Shown here piece by piece: positions 12,897-25,168 of a stretch of DNA of 64,000 nucleotides (the stretch's first letter is position 1; every line of letters begins with the position of its first letter). A program made the translations under genes and the position numbers. Origin of the DNA: Cardiocondyla obscurior (Eukaryota; Arthropoda; Insecta; Hymenoptera; Formicidae); assembly GCF_019399895.1 (NCBI RefSeq), contig NC_091868.1:2714499-2778498 (forward strand), written 5' to 3'. The notes below the pieces were generated by a model that had not been told where the DNA came from, did not search any database, and saw only the letters and a list, made by a program, of their open reading frames with translations.

Positions 12897-13292
12897 TTAT
12901 ACCGTCGACACAATTGCAATTTTGCGATGACTAGGAATCGGTGACCGCAATACTATTCGGCAGCCTTTGTGCACGATGGTCTCTCCACGGTTTTCTCTGA
13001 TGAGAGTGTGTTCGAAAACACTCGAGCGCATATTAAAACCGCACGCGTAGGGGGACCATGTGGATTTTCGATTCGCGCTGATCCTCCCTGGCGCTTCTTT
13101 GCCGACTTCCAAACAGGCGGACGCCACGGCAACGAAAGCGACAAGCGGACAAAAAGCGTAGTCACAGCCTAATCCTTGAGGAGGCCGCTCGATATCGCCG
13201 GCCACACGATCCTCCGGGAGGATTCCGTTTCCCAAGAGGGCGTCGAATGCTGCCGCTGAAGCCACGCGCGTGCGGTGGCGCATAATAAGCAT
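12897..13292 (-). CDS. Possible ORF, 131 codons, unrecognised
   Basis: The minus-strand ATG at 13292 is followed by 131 open codons of unusually mixed, non-repetitive composition, with several cysteines and a short hydrophobic stretch in the middle. It shares its DNA with shorter frames on the other strand. No domain, signal peptide or family was recognised. It is listed because its residue composition looks more protein-like than the Arg/Pro-rich frames elsewhere. Confidence 0.1.
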   Translation of the reverse strand: MLIMRHRTRVASAAAFDALLGNGILPEDRVAGDIERPPQGLGCDYAFCPLVAFVAVASACLEVGKEAPGRISANRKSTWSPYACGFNMRSSVFEHTLIRENRGETIVHKGCRIVLRSPIPSHRKIAIVSTV

Positions 13293-13870
13293 TAGCCCTC
13301 CCGTTTATAATCGCACGATCGGCCCGCTTATCCAGGCCAGGGCTGCCTGAGCGCGCTTGTGGCCCTTTGTTTGCGGAGACTTGCTTTTTCGAACGACGCG
13401 GGGTCGCGGCGGAGGAGGCTGTAGGGGATAAACGGAGAGCGAGAGGCGCGATGCGGTACGAGCTGGTCGGAGACAGAGGAACGCACCCCTAACAGAAACG
13501 AAAACGACGACGAATGCTAAACGATCCCTCAACCTCAGGCCAACCCTCGGCAACCCTCTTTTCCTCGTGTTTCTCCGCGTTGTACGGCCTCGCTGATAGG
13601 GTAGCGTCGGTGCTCGTCGTTGATGTGAACCTCGCGAAAGATGGCTGCCCGCCATTGTCCCCGCCCGTTTCGGTTAGGCACTTTGAAATATTATGCCGAC
13701 CGTATCGCCGGTGGTTACCTCTACGTCCTTGCGTCTATTACATTATATACGCTAGGACCACCGACGATAAGCGACATCGCGTTGATGAGAACGCTGCCGG
13801 CGATATCGCTCGGCCGCGGTCGAGTTTCATCTTTGGCGAACTTTTCGTACGGCCTCTGATATCGGAAACC
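12951..13870. other. GC/CpG-rich island
   Basis: A compact CpG-dense block inside AT-rich surroundings, similar in size to insect promoter or exon islands. It carries open frames on both strands (minus 12897-13292 and 13305-13655; plus 13514-13873 and 13641-13859). Their mutual overlap argues that most are chance. The block may mark a transcription start or an exon, which the sequence alone does not decide. Confidence 0.45.
13641..13859 (+). CDS. Possible small ORF, 72 codons, one hydrophobic segment
   Basis: The ATG lies in a good initiation context (CGAAAGATGGC), the same sequence also matching a YY1/Pho-like element. The peptide starts MAARHCPRPF and has a hydrophobic stretch at about residues 24-40 rich in Leu, Val and Tyr that could span a membrane. 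It ends FSYGL followed by a stop. No family was recognised. A longer frame overlaps it out of phase, so chance is likely. Confidence 0.12.
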   Translation: MAARHCPRPFRLGTLKYYADRIAGGYLYVLASITLYTLGPPTISDIALMRTLPAISLGRGRVSSLANFSYGL

Positions 13871-14194
13871 TGACTTCTTTCCTTTCAGCGGGACCACTCC
13901 AATAAATATTAATGTATAACAATTCGTTGACGCTACCGAGGTTTATGCTAATTGTGCTCCGATGTATCGCAAGTATCGGCAGTTAATCGCAATCTCTATT
14001 TAAATTATGAGTTAAATTTTTAGTTTTATTAATCACTTTTCTATCTTTGTAAAGTAGTAAAATAATTTAAAGCGTTTAATTAAAGTGATAATTAAATGTA
14101 TAATATAATGACTTTCGTACCGCTGGTATTTATTAATGTCTTCACTGACGATGAAACTTTTATGCGTTTACAATATTTGTTGCGAACTCGAGAG

Positions 14195-14220
14195 AAAAAA
14201 AAAAAAAAAAAAAAAAAAAA
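14195..14220. repeat. Poly(A) run, 26 nt
   Basis: Uninterrupted A homopolymer after GAGAG. No retroposon body or target-site duplication recognised. Confidence 0.9.
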
Positions 14221-16446
14221 TTGTATTATCCCACCGGAAGATCGTGGTCTTCCGTTCCGCACAAATCGGTATTTCATTAAACATCGGGTGAGGGCAGATC
14301 GATTGGATGAAACGTAACGTCCGAGAAAAGTTTGCGAATCAGGTTTCCGAAATGCACACGTCAATAATTTGCATTCCAATATCGTGGCTATCGCAGTGGT
14401 ATCAACTTTGATTATTATCCTTTTCCCCGCGTTTGTTTCTTTTCTGTTGCATATCGCGAGCACTTTTTTTCGTATCCTCTCCATATCGAGACATTAATTG
14501 TATCTTCGTGTCGATAAAAACGGCTCTTTTTACGATAATATAAATGTTACATCCGAATGGTCCAACCAATTTTCAGCTTATTTATAATACGATACGTACA
14601 TTTAATTTTTATATCTGTCTCAGGAATCTGAAGTTTTATTCAATTTACTCTTATGTACTGTTATTACTTTCTCGCGATATTATCTTTTATATTATTACAC
14701 ACTATTACCGTTCCGCGGAACTATCGTCGCAAAGCGGACCAGGCCAATCTACGTCAAATTTACTGATATTGTACCGTAAATATACGTAATATGCCATATG
14801 AATAATTTGTTAAAAAAAAAAAAAAATCAAGTCTGAATTGTCATAGATTGGTTTATAAAAACGCCGCGAGAGAACCTAGCAATTCGCGTTTTCATGTATC
14901 CGCGCACACATCGCGCAGCATCGCGAACGTATCGCTCGCGACTAGTGCATCGGTCAGGTGCAGTTTGCCGTAGCTATGCTCGTTCATTTGACGGAGAATC
15001 GGATTTCATTATACATAGCGTGGCTAGATTGAACGGATCAAACGAAATGCCGATGAAAAGTTTGCAAATAGGCTTTTTAGAAGGAGATCAACACGATATC
15101 GCATTGGTTACATAGAAGCCGTCATATCGCAGGCCAATTCTGCGGAAAAGTAACATTATCGGATATTTTTAGTGGATTTCAGCTTTGCTACCGTTTTCTA
15201 AAGGCAAATTTTATAAAATATATTACTATAAATTTATACGGGGAAAATTTAGTTTTTCCAGATTTCGTTCAAATACAGTGATAGCGAAAAAGGAAGAGAG
15301 GAAGAGAGAAAGTGAGAACTAGAGAGAGAAGAGAGAAACGATGTACATAGAGAAATATAAATAGCCACGCACATACCACAGGTCTCTTTATCGAGGACAA
15401 CAATCGATTACCCCGGAAGAAGAAATATTAGCAATTGCGCGGCGATAATTTAACAGCTTAATATAGCGGATACTTTATTGCTAATATGTTCATTAACTTT
15501 TGCATCAAGATCATAATTTTCATATGCGCCCCATCGTGGGAGGCGCACACCTCGCCGCAATTTCGTAAATCCAAAAAGATCGCGCCGAGATTAAACCGTG
15601 GGGGGTTTATCGCATTTTTACAACAGCGTTCGTCACTTTCGCCGTTTAATTGAAACACCGATTTGCAAATCGGCCGGCGTTAATGAAAAATCGATATTTT
15701 TCGCGGGGACGCCATTATAAACGCGGTGCGTTAATGCGCGATTTACCGCGTTGTGAATTTTACAGAAATAATTTAATGAACATCGATTACAGGGTATTAG
15801 CGTAGCATCTGTATTTAAGTTGACCCTCCGTCTCGCTCATCGATCTCTACTATTTCCGATTCCACTCTCACTTGATATCAAATGGACCGTCCACCCCGCG
15901 TCGCCGTTCTAACGCGAAATTTTCCCCACGTCGATATCCTGCGTGCGCAATCTTGGATTGATGTAAACATAAATTCTCCGAAAAACTTAATGAAAATATT
16001 CCCCATCGTGTTTGTTTGTCTGTATTGTTTTTGCGCCGCTTGGTTGTTACCTTTGAAACAGTTAGCCTCGCGGAACAAGCTTTTATCAATTGAATCGGCG
16101 TTATTTTCTTACAAAAAATTTAAATTGCATGTTTTCAATAACGAATTGCAATTACTTAGCGCGAGAGTGACAAGCGCGAAATTCTCGCGGTAGTGCGCAT
16201 GTTTTGCTCCACTAATGTAAACTATTTTCTTTACTTCAGACGCATTGCTTACAACGATATGAGCGAAATAAATAATTTGCATTCCCGATAAATATATTTT
16301 GCGATAAAAATATCTTGCCTAAAGCTCAAGCAAATTGTACATATACATATACGTATGCCGCATGATCATTAGAAGTTTATTCGCCATATCCGATCGGGTA
16401 CTTTCGATACTGTGGGCAATCCATTTTCCATCAAAATTCATCTCGT

Positions 16447-16600
16447 CACTTACGTCACCACTGTCAATACGCTCTTTTCTCAAACAAATCGCGCGACATT
16501 ATTTTTACGTGCAAAACACGAAATAGAATGTTTCGCGCGAAGGCTGTGCTCGTTGCGTTACTTATCGCCTGTATGCAATCTATTTTGTTACTTACGTCAC
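16447..16600 (+). promoter_or_regulatory. Two CRE-like ACTTACGTCAC sites
   Basis: The 11-mer ACTTACGTCAC occurs at 16448-16458 and 16590-16600. It contains TTACGTCA, a CRE/bZIP-type half-palindrome. The pair lies in otherwise AT-rich sequence. The match is a motif only and no promoter elements were identified next to it. Confidence 0.2.
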
Positions 16601-19600
16601 ACACTCGCCGCTATATTTACCAACGACGATAACTAAACATTTTGAGGCCGAGCTAAATTTTCCCAAATTTCGTTTCGCGAAACCGGATAGACGGACGACG
16701 CGCGTGTGTGCAACCAGGCAGATTAATCAAACGGTAGAAAAATTGGAAGAGGAAGCTATTGACAGCCGGCGCGGTATAAAAAATAAATGAAATTCAATAC
16801 CCGTGCCTGCGATGGGCGGTTAATAAGCAAAAATCTGTCAAGCCACGCCAATGGCGCACTTAATTAACGTCCTATGCCTCGCGGAAAATCTTTGAAGTAC
16901 GCGTCGACAAGTTATTTATTGTTCCTGTGTCTCGAATTATACCGTCTCTTTAAGGAAATTATCAGCTAACACCTCCAGAAACTTACAAATAAAATTTTAT
17001 TAATAAATATTGAACAGTTTTAATAATAATCGTGATCAGAAATTGTAAACTGAGACGATGAAAACTTGTTATTACCCGCTGCACGTGTTCTCCACGAGCT
17101 ACATTCACGAATATGTATTTATTTGGCTTGAAAGCCAATATCGATTACAAATAGTTCAAAAGTATTTTATAACAGTTATAAATTTATTAGTGTTATTAAA
17201 TTTATTTAAGATTCTTTTTTTTAAGAGTTTGAGAGAGGTATGTCGCGTAAAAGAAAGGAAATCATTTTAATTTTAAGAGAATTATTTTTTAATGATAAGT
17301 TAAATTTGCCATATCGCTATTGCAAATTTTATATGCCGTATTTTTCTTTAAATGTTTTACAAACAATCCTTTTCGTCAGTTTTTCTTGATAACGTCACGA
17401 AATTAATTTATACTTGCGCGAATGATTAGCGTATTAATTAACTCATACCAGACTAATTTTTACATTGCATAGAAGTAGAAATTAATGCAAAATTATTAGA
17501 TCGGTGGGGTATTTTATCAGATTTTATCTTAAATAATGAAAAATTTATCCAGGTACGCGATCCGACGGCAAATCCTCAATTCAGGATCACGTGGAAAAAG
17601 AAAGAATATAAATATAAAATATAGGAGTTATCGATAAAACTTACGATTTTTGATATTCTATGCAGTTTGTATGAACGGTTTGTGATACGTGTTTTCGGAT
17701 ACACTGGCAAAGTGGGCTGATTTTTAAAATTATGATATCGTTGTCGCGCAAGAACATCCTGCCGTCGGCAGAAGAATGTCCCGTTTAAAATGATTTTACA
17801 GAACATCGTTGTTTTAAAACTTAGAAAATAATTTGCTTTCTGTGTAAGCCAGTGATAATTCGTTAACATTTTTTAGTTTACTTTTGTATATATTTTTTTT
17901 CGTTGCATATTTTATGGAAAACACAGTAAAAGGATCTGCTACAATTTTTATTCTTTTCAAACGTCAACTTATACGTAAATTCTACTTATGATTTCTTGAA
18001 ATATAATTTACTTCTAATGCAATTAAAATATAATGTACACTCGCGTACACATTGAAGTCAATTTTCAACATAAAACTCATTTCTTTTCTATTTTTCGTGA
18101 AATTTTGCAGTGTACGACAATACGCAGAGAAATTTTCTTACTATTCTCGGAAATTAATGTAAATTTGTAAAGTTGCACAGGAAATATTGACAGTTTTATG
18201 ATAAAAAATAATTAACGAGAGAGAATTCACGCAAAGTGTCTCATTTTTCTGTTTGGAATTTTATTTTTTATGGAATAACATAGAAAGCAGGTTTGACTAT
18301 TGCTTAATATTATTTAGAATCTGAAAAATTGTCTGTGAAAATAATAATCAAAGAGATATCGAAGATATTTGCACGCGTCGCGTTCCTCCATTTTTACGGC
18401 GGGTGAAATGTCCGACGGATAGCGAATGGTGGACTGCGTGGTGAAAACACGTTTTGTTTTATTATTTGGCATTTATTAATAAAAACATTTTCAGATATTT
18501 TGCAATCGACATACATATCTGCATTATTTTACTAATTGTTAACAGAAATATATGAAATTGTCTATAATTATAAGGAATGTCTTTCTATAAGGATATTTAA
18601 TTTACTTGTAATGCGTATTCAACAAGATTTCATCAAAATTTTATGAGAAAAAACAAATTTTGCTAAGTTTTTATAAAAAACAATGATTATTTTTTTGTTA
18701 GGGATGATCGTATCTTTGTTAATTCTATTTTAAACGCGTGGAAATTTTACTGTATCGTTTCCTCGAGAAACACGCATTTAAGACGTTTGTATCAAAGAAA
18801 AATTTATCGTGGAGCGTGCTCGACGAGTACCTGACGGAATATTGAGGATAGATTTCCTAGCTGCGACGGCGCTGTGTGAGCTAAGGCCGCCATAAAAATT
18901 CGGTGATTTCAACCGAGGGCAAGGTCTCCTTTCGTCTCGCGGGCATCGATTCATGCGCACTCGCACTTTCCTCCATTTTTATTCGAGGCAAAACATGCCT
19001 GTCCCTTGGTGTTTATCACGGGCGGTAATCTACGCGTTGCAAGGAGAATATTACTTTCAATATTCTTCATCGCACGAAAATCGATTAAGCAAAATAACGC
19101 ATAGAAGATGCCGCATCTTTTCTTCGCCTTTTTCGCTAAAAATTGGCGCTCCCTTTAACATCTAATTTGTCCGTTTCTCAGCGAATATATAATTTCGTCT
19201 TGTTGAGTAAAAATATGATTTTGCAATGCCGAATAGCTCCGCGTATCGGGATCCCGTTCGATTGTTGGGTTTTATATGTGAATTTATACTATTTCAATAA
19301 CCGCGGCGATAAAATATAATCGCGGTGCTGTCGTTATTAATTTTTCAATTCCCTCTTTTCGTTTGCTTTCGTAAGTTTCACCGACAATTTGAAGCGCGTC
19401 AACTTACATGTATCGATTAACAAATATTCAGCGACCATCTCAAATGGGGATCGGATAATAATAGCTCTCTCTCTTTCTTTCTCTTTCTCTCTCTCGTTCC
19501 TTTTTTTAACTCGCGACAAACGAACGTTTCATAAATGCATCGTGAAAAATGGTAATCGGATCAAATACGTGATTCCGATACAAAAGAAATATAAACCTCT

Positions 19601-22600
19601 AAGTAATAATAAAGTAATAAAGGTTGAATTTCGAAGTTAATTACGAACCGATGACGCGGAACGTAATTTTGTCTGATAGTGGCCCATTTTCAGGTTATCG
19701 TAGCGAAAATTATATTTAACGTAATTATTTTGTTGGCAACTACGAACTTTAAACCTTCGACGTCCGCGTTACAATTTGCGCGCGCGGCCCGCCGCCTGTT
19801 TGCATTTATCTCGGCCGATTTAAATGTTTAAATAAATATCTGTCAATTTTACATTCATTATTAGTTTCGTATTTGTTTCCGATCACTTTCCGTTTTCAGC
19901 CCCCGCTGAATGAGCCACGTGATTTTATTGTTACTCGTGCATTTATATATACGTATGTATAATATATATGTATATCTTTTCGCTTGCAAAATCACGCTTT
20001 CGATTTCTACCGCGCGTGCGAAGGTTGACCGGCAGGTACGTTTCTTCGCGCAATGGTTTTTTCGTTCTGAGTACCGTCGTTTTGACGTAATTCCCAGGCG
20101 TGGGATATCATGTAATTCACTTTGTGCCCGACTTTGCGACTTGAGCTCCCTTCGCTGTAAAACTAACGTTTTAATCGTGTAAGAAGGGGATTTCCCGTTT
20201 TACTTACAGAGGAGAATAAAAAAGTAATCGACGGAAATCCTGCGGAAATCTAAAGTCCGAGAAAGAGCGCGGATGACCCCCGGCGATTAGCGAGCGTTCC
20301 TTCGTTTTATCCGCGATCAGAAATGGAAAGTGGATCGCACACTTTCGATTGCCGGCAAAAAAAGGGTGATGCATAAAAAGAGGAAAAGGGAAAGAAAAGG
20401 AGAAAGGAAAAAGGAAAGAACCGGGAGAAGAAAATGGAAGGGTCGCGGGATCGAGCACGAAGTCCGCATTCCGTATTACATTTCTATTTTGATTGATTGC
20501 AATTAATTGAATTGTTTCTTTCCGCGCAATTTAAATTATTTCACGACAAACTGCGACTGCGGCTCGCGACAGTTGCGGTTGTTTTTTCTTTTTTTTTTTT
20601 TCTTTTCCTTTAGGAAAGACGCGTTTCGCTGATACAGATCGCGAATTTATTAACACATTTTGCGCGCGGAAAAAGATATCGGGCTCGGTGGAAGTTAAGT
20701 GATCCCGCGAATGTCCGACGATCTTGACAGAAAACCGATCGTACAAGCACTTTTGCGGACTCCGGAGCTAAACGCATGTAATTACATCGTACCTCGCTCT
20801 CGAATAATGAGAATAAGAGAATGCAAAATTAACATGTAAAACGTTAAAACGACACATTTTGTACGATAGAAACGGGCTGCTCAACTGTCATCGTAATAGC
20901 CCGATCGATATTTTTAATTAAATCACGTAATTTTTGCAAAAACATCCCGTTCTTCTCGCACATGAAAACAACACTTCATTATGCATCACAAAGCGGCGAC
21001 GTGTAGAACAGCATTTTAAACGCAGATCAATCGAATTATCTCGGGAGGGAAAAGAGGATTCGGCTCGACTATTCTCCGCGTATGAGTGGTGCACGTATAA
21101 ATAGTAATATCACAAGTTAAAGGAAATGCCCGGGCACATTTCCGCAGAGCGAAATATCGCGAGCCGCGACCCGATGGAAGGTCAGGTGGAATTTTTCAAC
21201 TACTGAGGCACCGAATCGGCGAAGGGCCGAAATAAAATTTGCTCTGCGTCGTCCTCGCGCCCGACACCGCAAATATCGCCGAACATCGAAACGAACTTCA
21301 TGACGATTTCATCGGCCGATAACCGCGATTGGTTTGACGTTCAACCGCATACCTATGATTCGATAAGGTTCGAAACGGCGGATAAAATATGAGATTTATT
21401 AAAAACGCGCGTAGCCGCGCGCGCAATTAGCGCGCACCGTGAATTTGTTCTAAGCAACAGTTCAATTTAGACGAGGTCTTGCTTCATCCTTTTTTTTTTA
21501 ATCGCGCCGCCAAGAGGGCGATTTCATCAATTTTTATCGCGGTTAATTTTAATTTTAATTTTCTTTTATCTCTTCTCAATAATAATTCCAGAAAGAGACG
21601 GAAGGAGAGAGAGAGAGAAAGAGAGGGTGAGAGAAAGAGTGGCGTATAAAGTTATATTAAAATGAAAGTCAACTCCATTTGAAGTTGATATCCGCCACGC
21701 GTACGTTTGGAAAATTTATTTTACTTGAAAGACACAGTCACACGTAAGTTCCGCCGGAGTATTTAATGAAGTAGAGCGTAATATTCCGTTATTAAAATGT
21801 GTACCGCGAGGACAGTTCAATGGGGACGTCTGCCTAAAGATTTTTACAAGATCGCAGATAATATGAATTTAATATATTCAATAGAATAACGGAGTCAAAA
21901 GAAATCTCGTTCGCGTTCTGCGAAAAAAAATCGAGGGGAGGGCAGGAGAGGAGCCCGTCTTATTCAACATGCGGATAAAATGATAGATGTGCGCGATCGA
22001 GCTTGCATAAATCCTAATATTTTTTGTAAAATATTATTCCCGGCATCCTCGCACAACCGCTATGATAATTACGCGCTGTATAAAAAATATGCGCCTCGTT
22101 CGCTGTCCAGAATCAGAAATTAGAATACTGAGCACGCCGTCACGGTGAAAAGCGACTCGTACCTCCATGAAAAATACTGGAATGTTGATTCAGCAGTCGG
22201 AGAAAAAATATTTTTTTTCGTAGAACCGCGGGTACAGTGGGACGTTTCAGCGCTTGTACAGGCGTTATCAGTGCTTTACCGGTGAAGGTCGCGGATCAAT
22301 TTCTTGAAATCTGAGTGAATCTACAGATACGATACAATAATAAATCGCCGTTGCACGGAGGTCGCGGCAACATTTCATGGTCATAAAAATAATTTCACCG
22401 ATATAAAAAGAGTAACAGAAATTTGCGGGGAATTTAATAAAATTTAATATCCATATTATTATTTTTCTTCATCAATTCCGTCGACTATATATACATCTCT
22501 TATTTTAATTTATTATTCAGATTAAGTTTTCCTTGCCGGTGATATTTATATCCTGTGTGTGAGTGTGTATTTTAATTTAACTAATAACGTTATTTTATTC

Positions 22601-22905
22601 GTATAGTCTTGATGAAGTATCATAAAGATGTTTTTTTTTTTTTCTTTTTATGTTTTTTGTGCACTTTTGTGATTTCGATTTCTTTTTACACGTCGACGAC
22701 CGAGTATCGATAAAAATTAAATCACGCATAACACAAGTCAACGTAAGAAATTATTCGCACTCTCGCACAGATTGGTTCACACAGTCCGCGACACGTTTCG
22801 AGAGACAGCTCGTTACGGGTACCCCGACAATCGGCGAACTGCGGAGAACATCCGGCGATGGGGGGGTGCTTACTGTCGGCCACCGCGAATCTTTTCGACT
22901 GCGAA

Positions 22906-22946
22906 GAATACTGTCGGTCCCATGAAACTTGGGACCGACAGTATTC
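22906..22946. other. Perfect 17-bp inverted repeat (hairpin)
   Basis: The left arm GAATACTGTCGGTCCCA (22906-22922) and right arm TGGGACCGACAGTATTC (22930-22946) are exact reverse complements around the 7-nt loop TGAAACT. A further partial copy of the arm, TACTGTCGG, begins at 22871. The stem is too short and too perfect for a typical animal microRNA precursor. It could be a palindromic protein site, a terminator-like or RNA-processing hairpin, or the scar of a small inverted duplication. Confidence 0.85.
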
Positions 22947-24469
22947 CGCGGGGGATAGCCAATGAGACACGTCCGAGGGACCGAGCTCGTCTCTACTTCA
23001 TGGGGGGCCGAAAGGCGCACACGTTCCCACCTGTTTTCACATGCACGAGGGAGACGTGCACACACGTAAGGCGTGCAGAAAGAAAAATCATTTCAGATCA
23101 AGTGTAGCTCAGCAGCCCTCGGGGAAGCTGTTCCCAGCGCGGCGAAAGATTCCCAAGACTTTGCAAGTAAAAATCCGTGAAATTAGCCGCACCGGGCAAA
23201 TCTTCATTGTTAATCAATCGTTTTCTTTTCTATATTTAAATCCGAGATACGAAAGACGTTCGAGAACTGAATACAGCGTTCATGGTGTCGCAAGTTATTT
23301 AACAAAAAAAAAAAAAAACTTGTCTATGGAGAGGCGAAGGGAGGGGGGGGGCGGAAGGGGGTAAAGCCGGCGCGTAATCAAAGGTGCGTCTAAGGCTCTA
23401 TTGGGGCACGGAGCGGCGTGTACGCGGCGAGCTCATTTGCGAGATATTACATTTTATTAATATTTGCTCGGCGTGCGCGGTAAACATTCCAAATTCACGA
23501 CGGGTGTGCACGGCGCTTATAGAAGCGAGCAACGCGCATAGAGGAGCACGTACACGCGCATACGGGGACACGCGATTCTTCTCTCGTCCGTTGCGTTCCC
23601 CCTTAGCCCGTGTGCGCTCGGTTCTTCGCCGTTACGAGCTGTATGCACGAAAAAGAGGAAACGCCGCCAACACGGACCTCGTTCGCTCTCGACGGGCGTA
23701 ATTTTTTTTTTTTTTTTCCGTCTTTTTTCCCCGCTTCGCGTTTCGAAAAATAGCTCTCGGAGAGAGCGCGCGGCGCGCAGCTACGTGCACGGGCGAAGGG
23801 CTCGGGCTGAGCGCTAATACGCGCGCGTGATTATCCTTTTTCTCCGCGCCGGGCGTTTTATGGAGGAGAGAGCGCGTACGTACGGAAATATTTAAGGTCT
23901 GCTTTCCGGGAGATACATGGGGGGACGTTTTGTATAGAGACGCGAGAGCCGGGGAACAACGTGATTTGCTGCGAGGTAACGCTTTTCAGACCCCGGGCCC
24001 AGCCGCGCGCGCCAAGTCGAGAGAACGCTGTCCTTCGCGCGTCACCCTTTACTTTATTCCCATGATGAAACAATTTCGACGCTAACTAGGTTTTTCCTCG
24101 CGGCGGCTTACGCGCGCCTTCGCGAGAAGGGAGGGAACGAGGGGAGGGACCGCCGCGCGAAATTGCGACGTCCAGTCAGAAAACGTGAAAATAATGGCTC
24201 GCGCAGGAGAACCGATTAAGTCCCGGTGAATATCGCCCGATCGCGTCTTGCAATCGCGATGCCCCAGAAATCTGTTACGGGCTTTTAAATTTGTTGCGTC
24301 TGGCGGCGAGAGTGCCGCACGGTTTATAATATCGCGTTGCCTGGAAATCAGTCGCCGGGGTCTGCGGTGCGGCGTGTGCAATTTTTGATATACGCGTAGT
24401 ATACAAAAGGGGAACACAAGCGCAGTCAATCCCGAAATGATCTCTCTCGATAGCGCGCCCGGTCGTTTC

Positions 24470-24593
24470 GCGACGAGTCGCGACGGCAATTAGATCAAAG
24501 AGGAGGTCGCGGTGCGGGCGAGGGGGGGGAGGACGACGGCAATTAGATCGGGACGACGTCTCTTTATTACTGCGCCTGTTTTGCGACGAGTCG
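24470..24593 (+). repeat. Interspersed 16-bp and 11-bp direct repeats
   Basis: CGACGGCAATTAGATC is present exactly at 24481-24496 and 24534-24549. The flanking word GCGACGAGTCG is present at 24470-24480 and 24583-24593. The two words are adjacent on the left and 33 bp apart on the right, so this looks like a local duplication followed by rearrangement. Confidence 0.7.
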
Positions 24594-25130
24594 AACAAGT
24601 TATTCGCCGCGTGGAGAGTACTCTAACTACCGGCAACGTAGTTGAAAATAGTGGAAGCGTCGCGAGTAACGACCGTATAAATTCCGCGGGATTGCCCGAT
24701 GCGCGCGTTCGTTATGTGTGCCAGGCGTGAGGAGGAGAACGAGCCGGGAAAAGAAAAAAGAGGCGCCGGGACGATGCGCGCGGGCGGCGAGGCGCGGCGG
24801 GGCGGGTGTTTGAAAAGTTGAAGAAAAACCGTGGCGGTGTTTACCGGAGCCGCGGGTGGAAAAACTTTTCAGACGGCGGCTTTTGAATGGTCGTCGATCG
24901 TTCGCCGAACACTCCGCCGCGCCGCGCCGCGCCGCCCGGTTTCACAACGCGCGGATTTACCGAGCGTATTTTTTCGCGCGAGGGAGAAGGAGAGAGAAAG
25001 AGAGATGGAAAGAGGAAGAGCGCGCGCGTCTCTTTTCTCTTTTTACGCTTTATTTTTATCGGTAAATTCGTCGTAAATTTATCGGGTACCATTTATCGCG
25101 GCGGCACGCTCCGCGCGAACGAAAGTGACT

Positions 25131-25131
25131 T

Positions 25132-25168
<37 letters not shown>

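Larger units (their letters stand above)
7541..12950. other. Long AT-rich spacer, no gene recognised
   Basis: AT-rich intergenic or intronic sequence containing A-runs at 8568-8585, 8785-8800 and 10436-10454, a T-run at 9347-9361 and a (GA)30 tract at 12668-12727. A G-tract and purine patch lies at 8069-8135. A perfect GCCGCCATTTTG sequence (YY1/Pho-like) is at 9421-9432. Frames up to 136 codons are AT-biased and unrecognised. Confidence 0.6.
13871..22740. other. Longest AT-rich gene-poor stretch
   Basis: About 8.9 kb of AT-rich sequence with no frame that looks like a gene. It holds A-runs at 14195-14220 and 14812-14826, GA-rich purine tracts at 15290-15345 and 21600-21645, a CT-rich tract at 19465-19500, and mixed purine sequence at 20375-20445. 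Low-CpG AT sequence at 16900-18750 is the plainest part of the window. 20900-22350 is mid-GC and almost free of open frames. Confidence 0.6.
22741..25130. other. Large GC/CpG-rich domain, first part
   Basis: Dense CpG with many overlapping 70-135 codon frames on both strands, none recognised. It contains the perfect hairpin at 22906-22946, a G-rich purine tract at 23330-23362, A-run 23304-23317, T-run 23702-23717, direct repeats at 24470-24593, and a purine tract at 24985-25022. This is the beginning of the broadest GC domain of the window and lies where homopolymer orientation switches. Confidence 0.55.

Noticed and set aside
22906..22946. miR-8/200-family microRNA precursor
   Set aside because: Only the AATACTG seed region matches; the stem is 17 bp with a 7-nt loop and no convincing lower stem or 22-nt mature arm.
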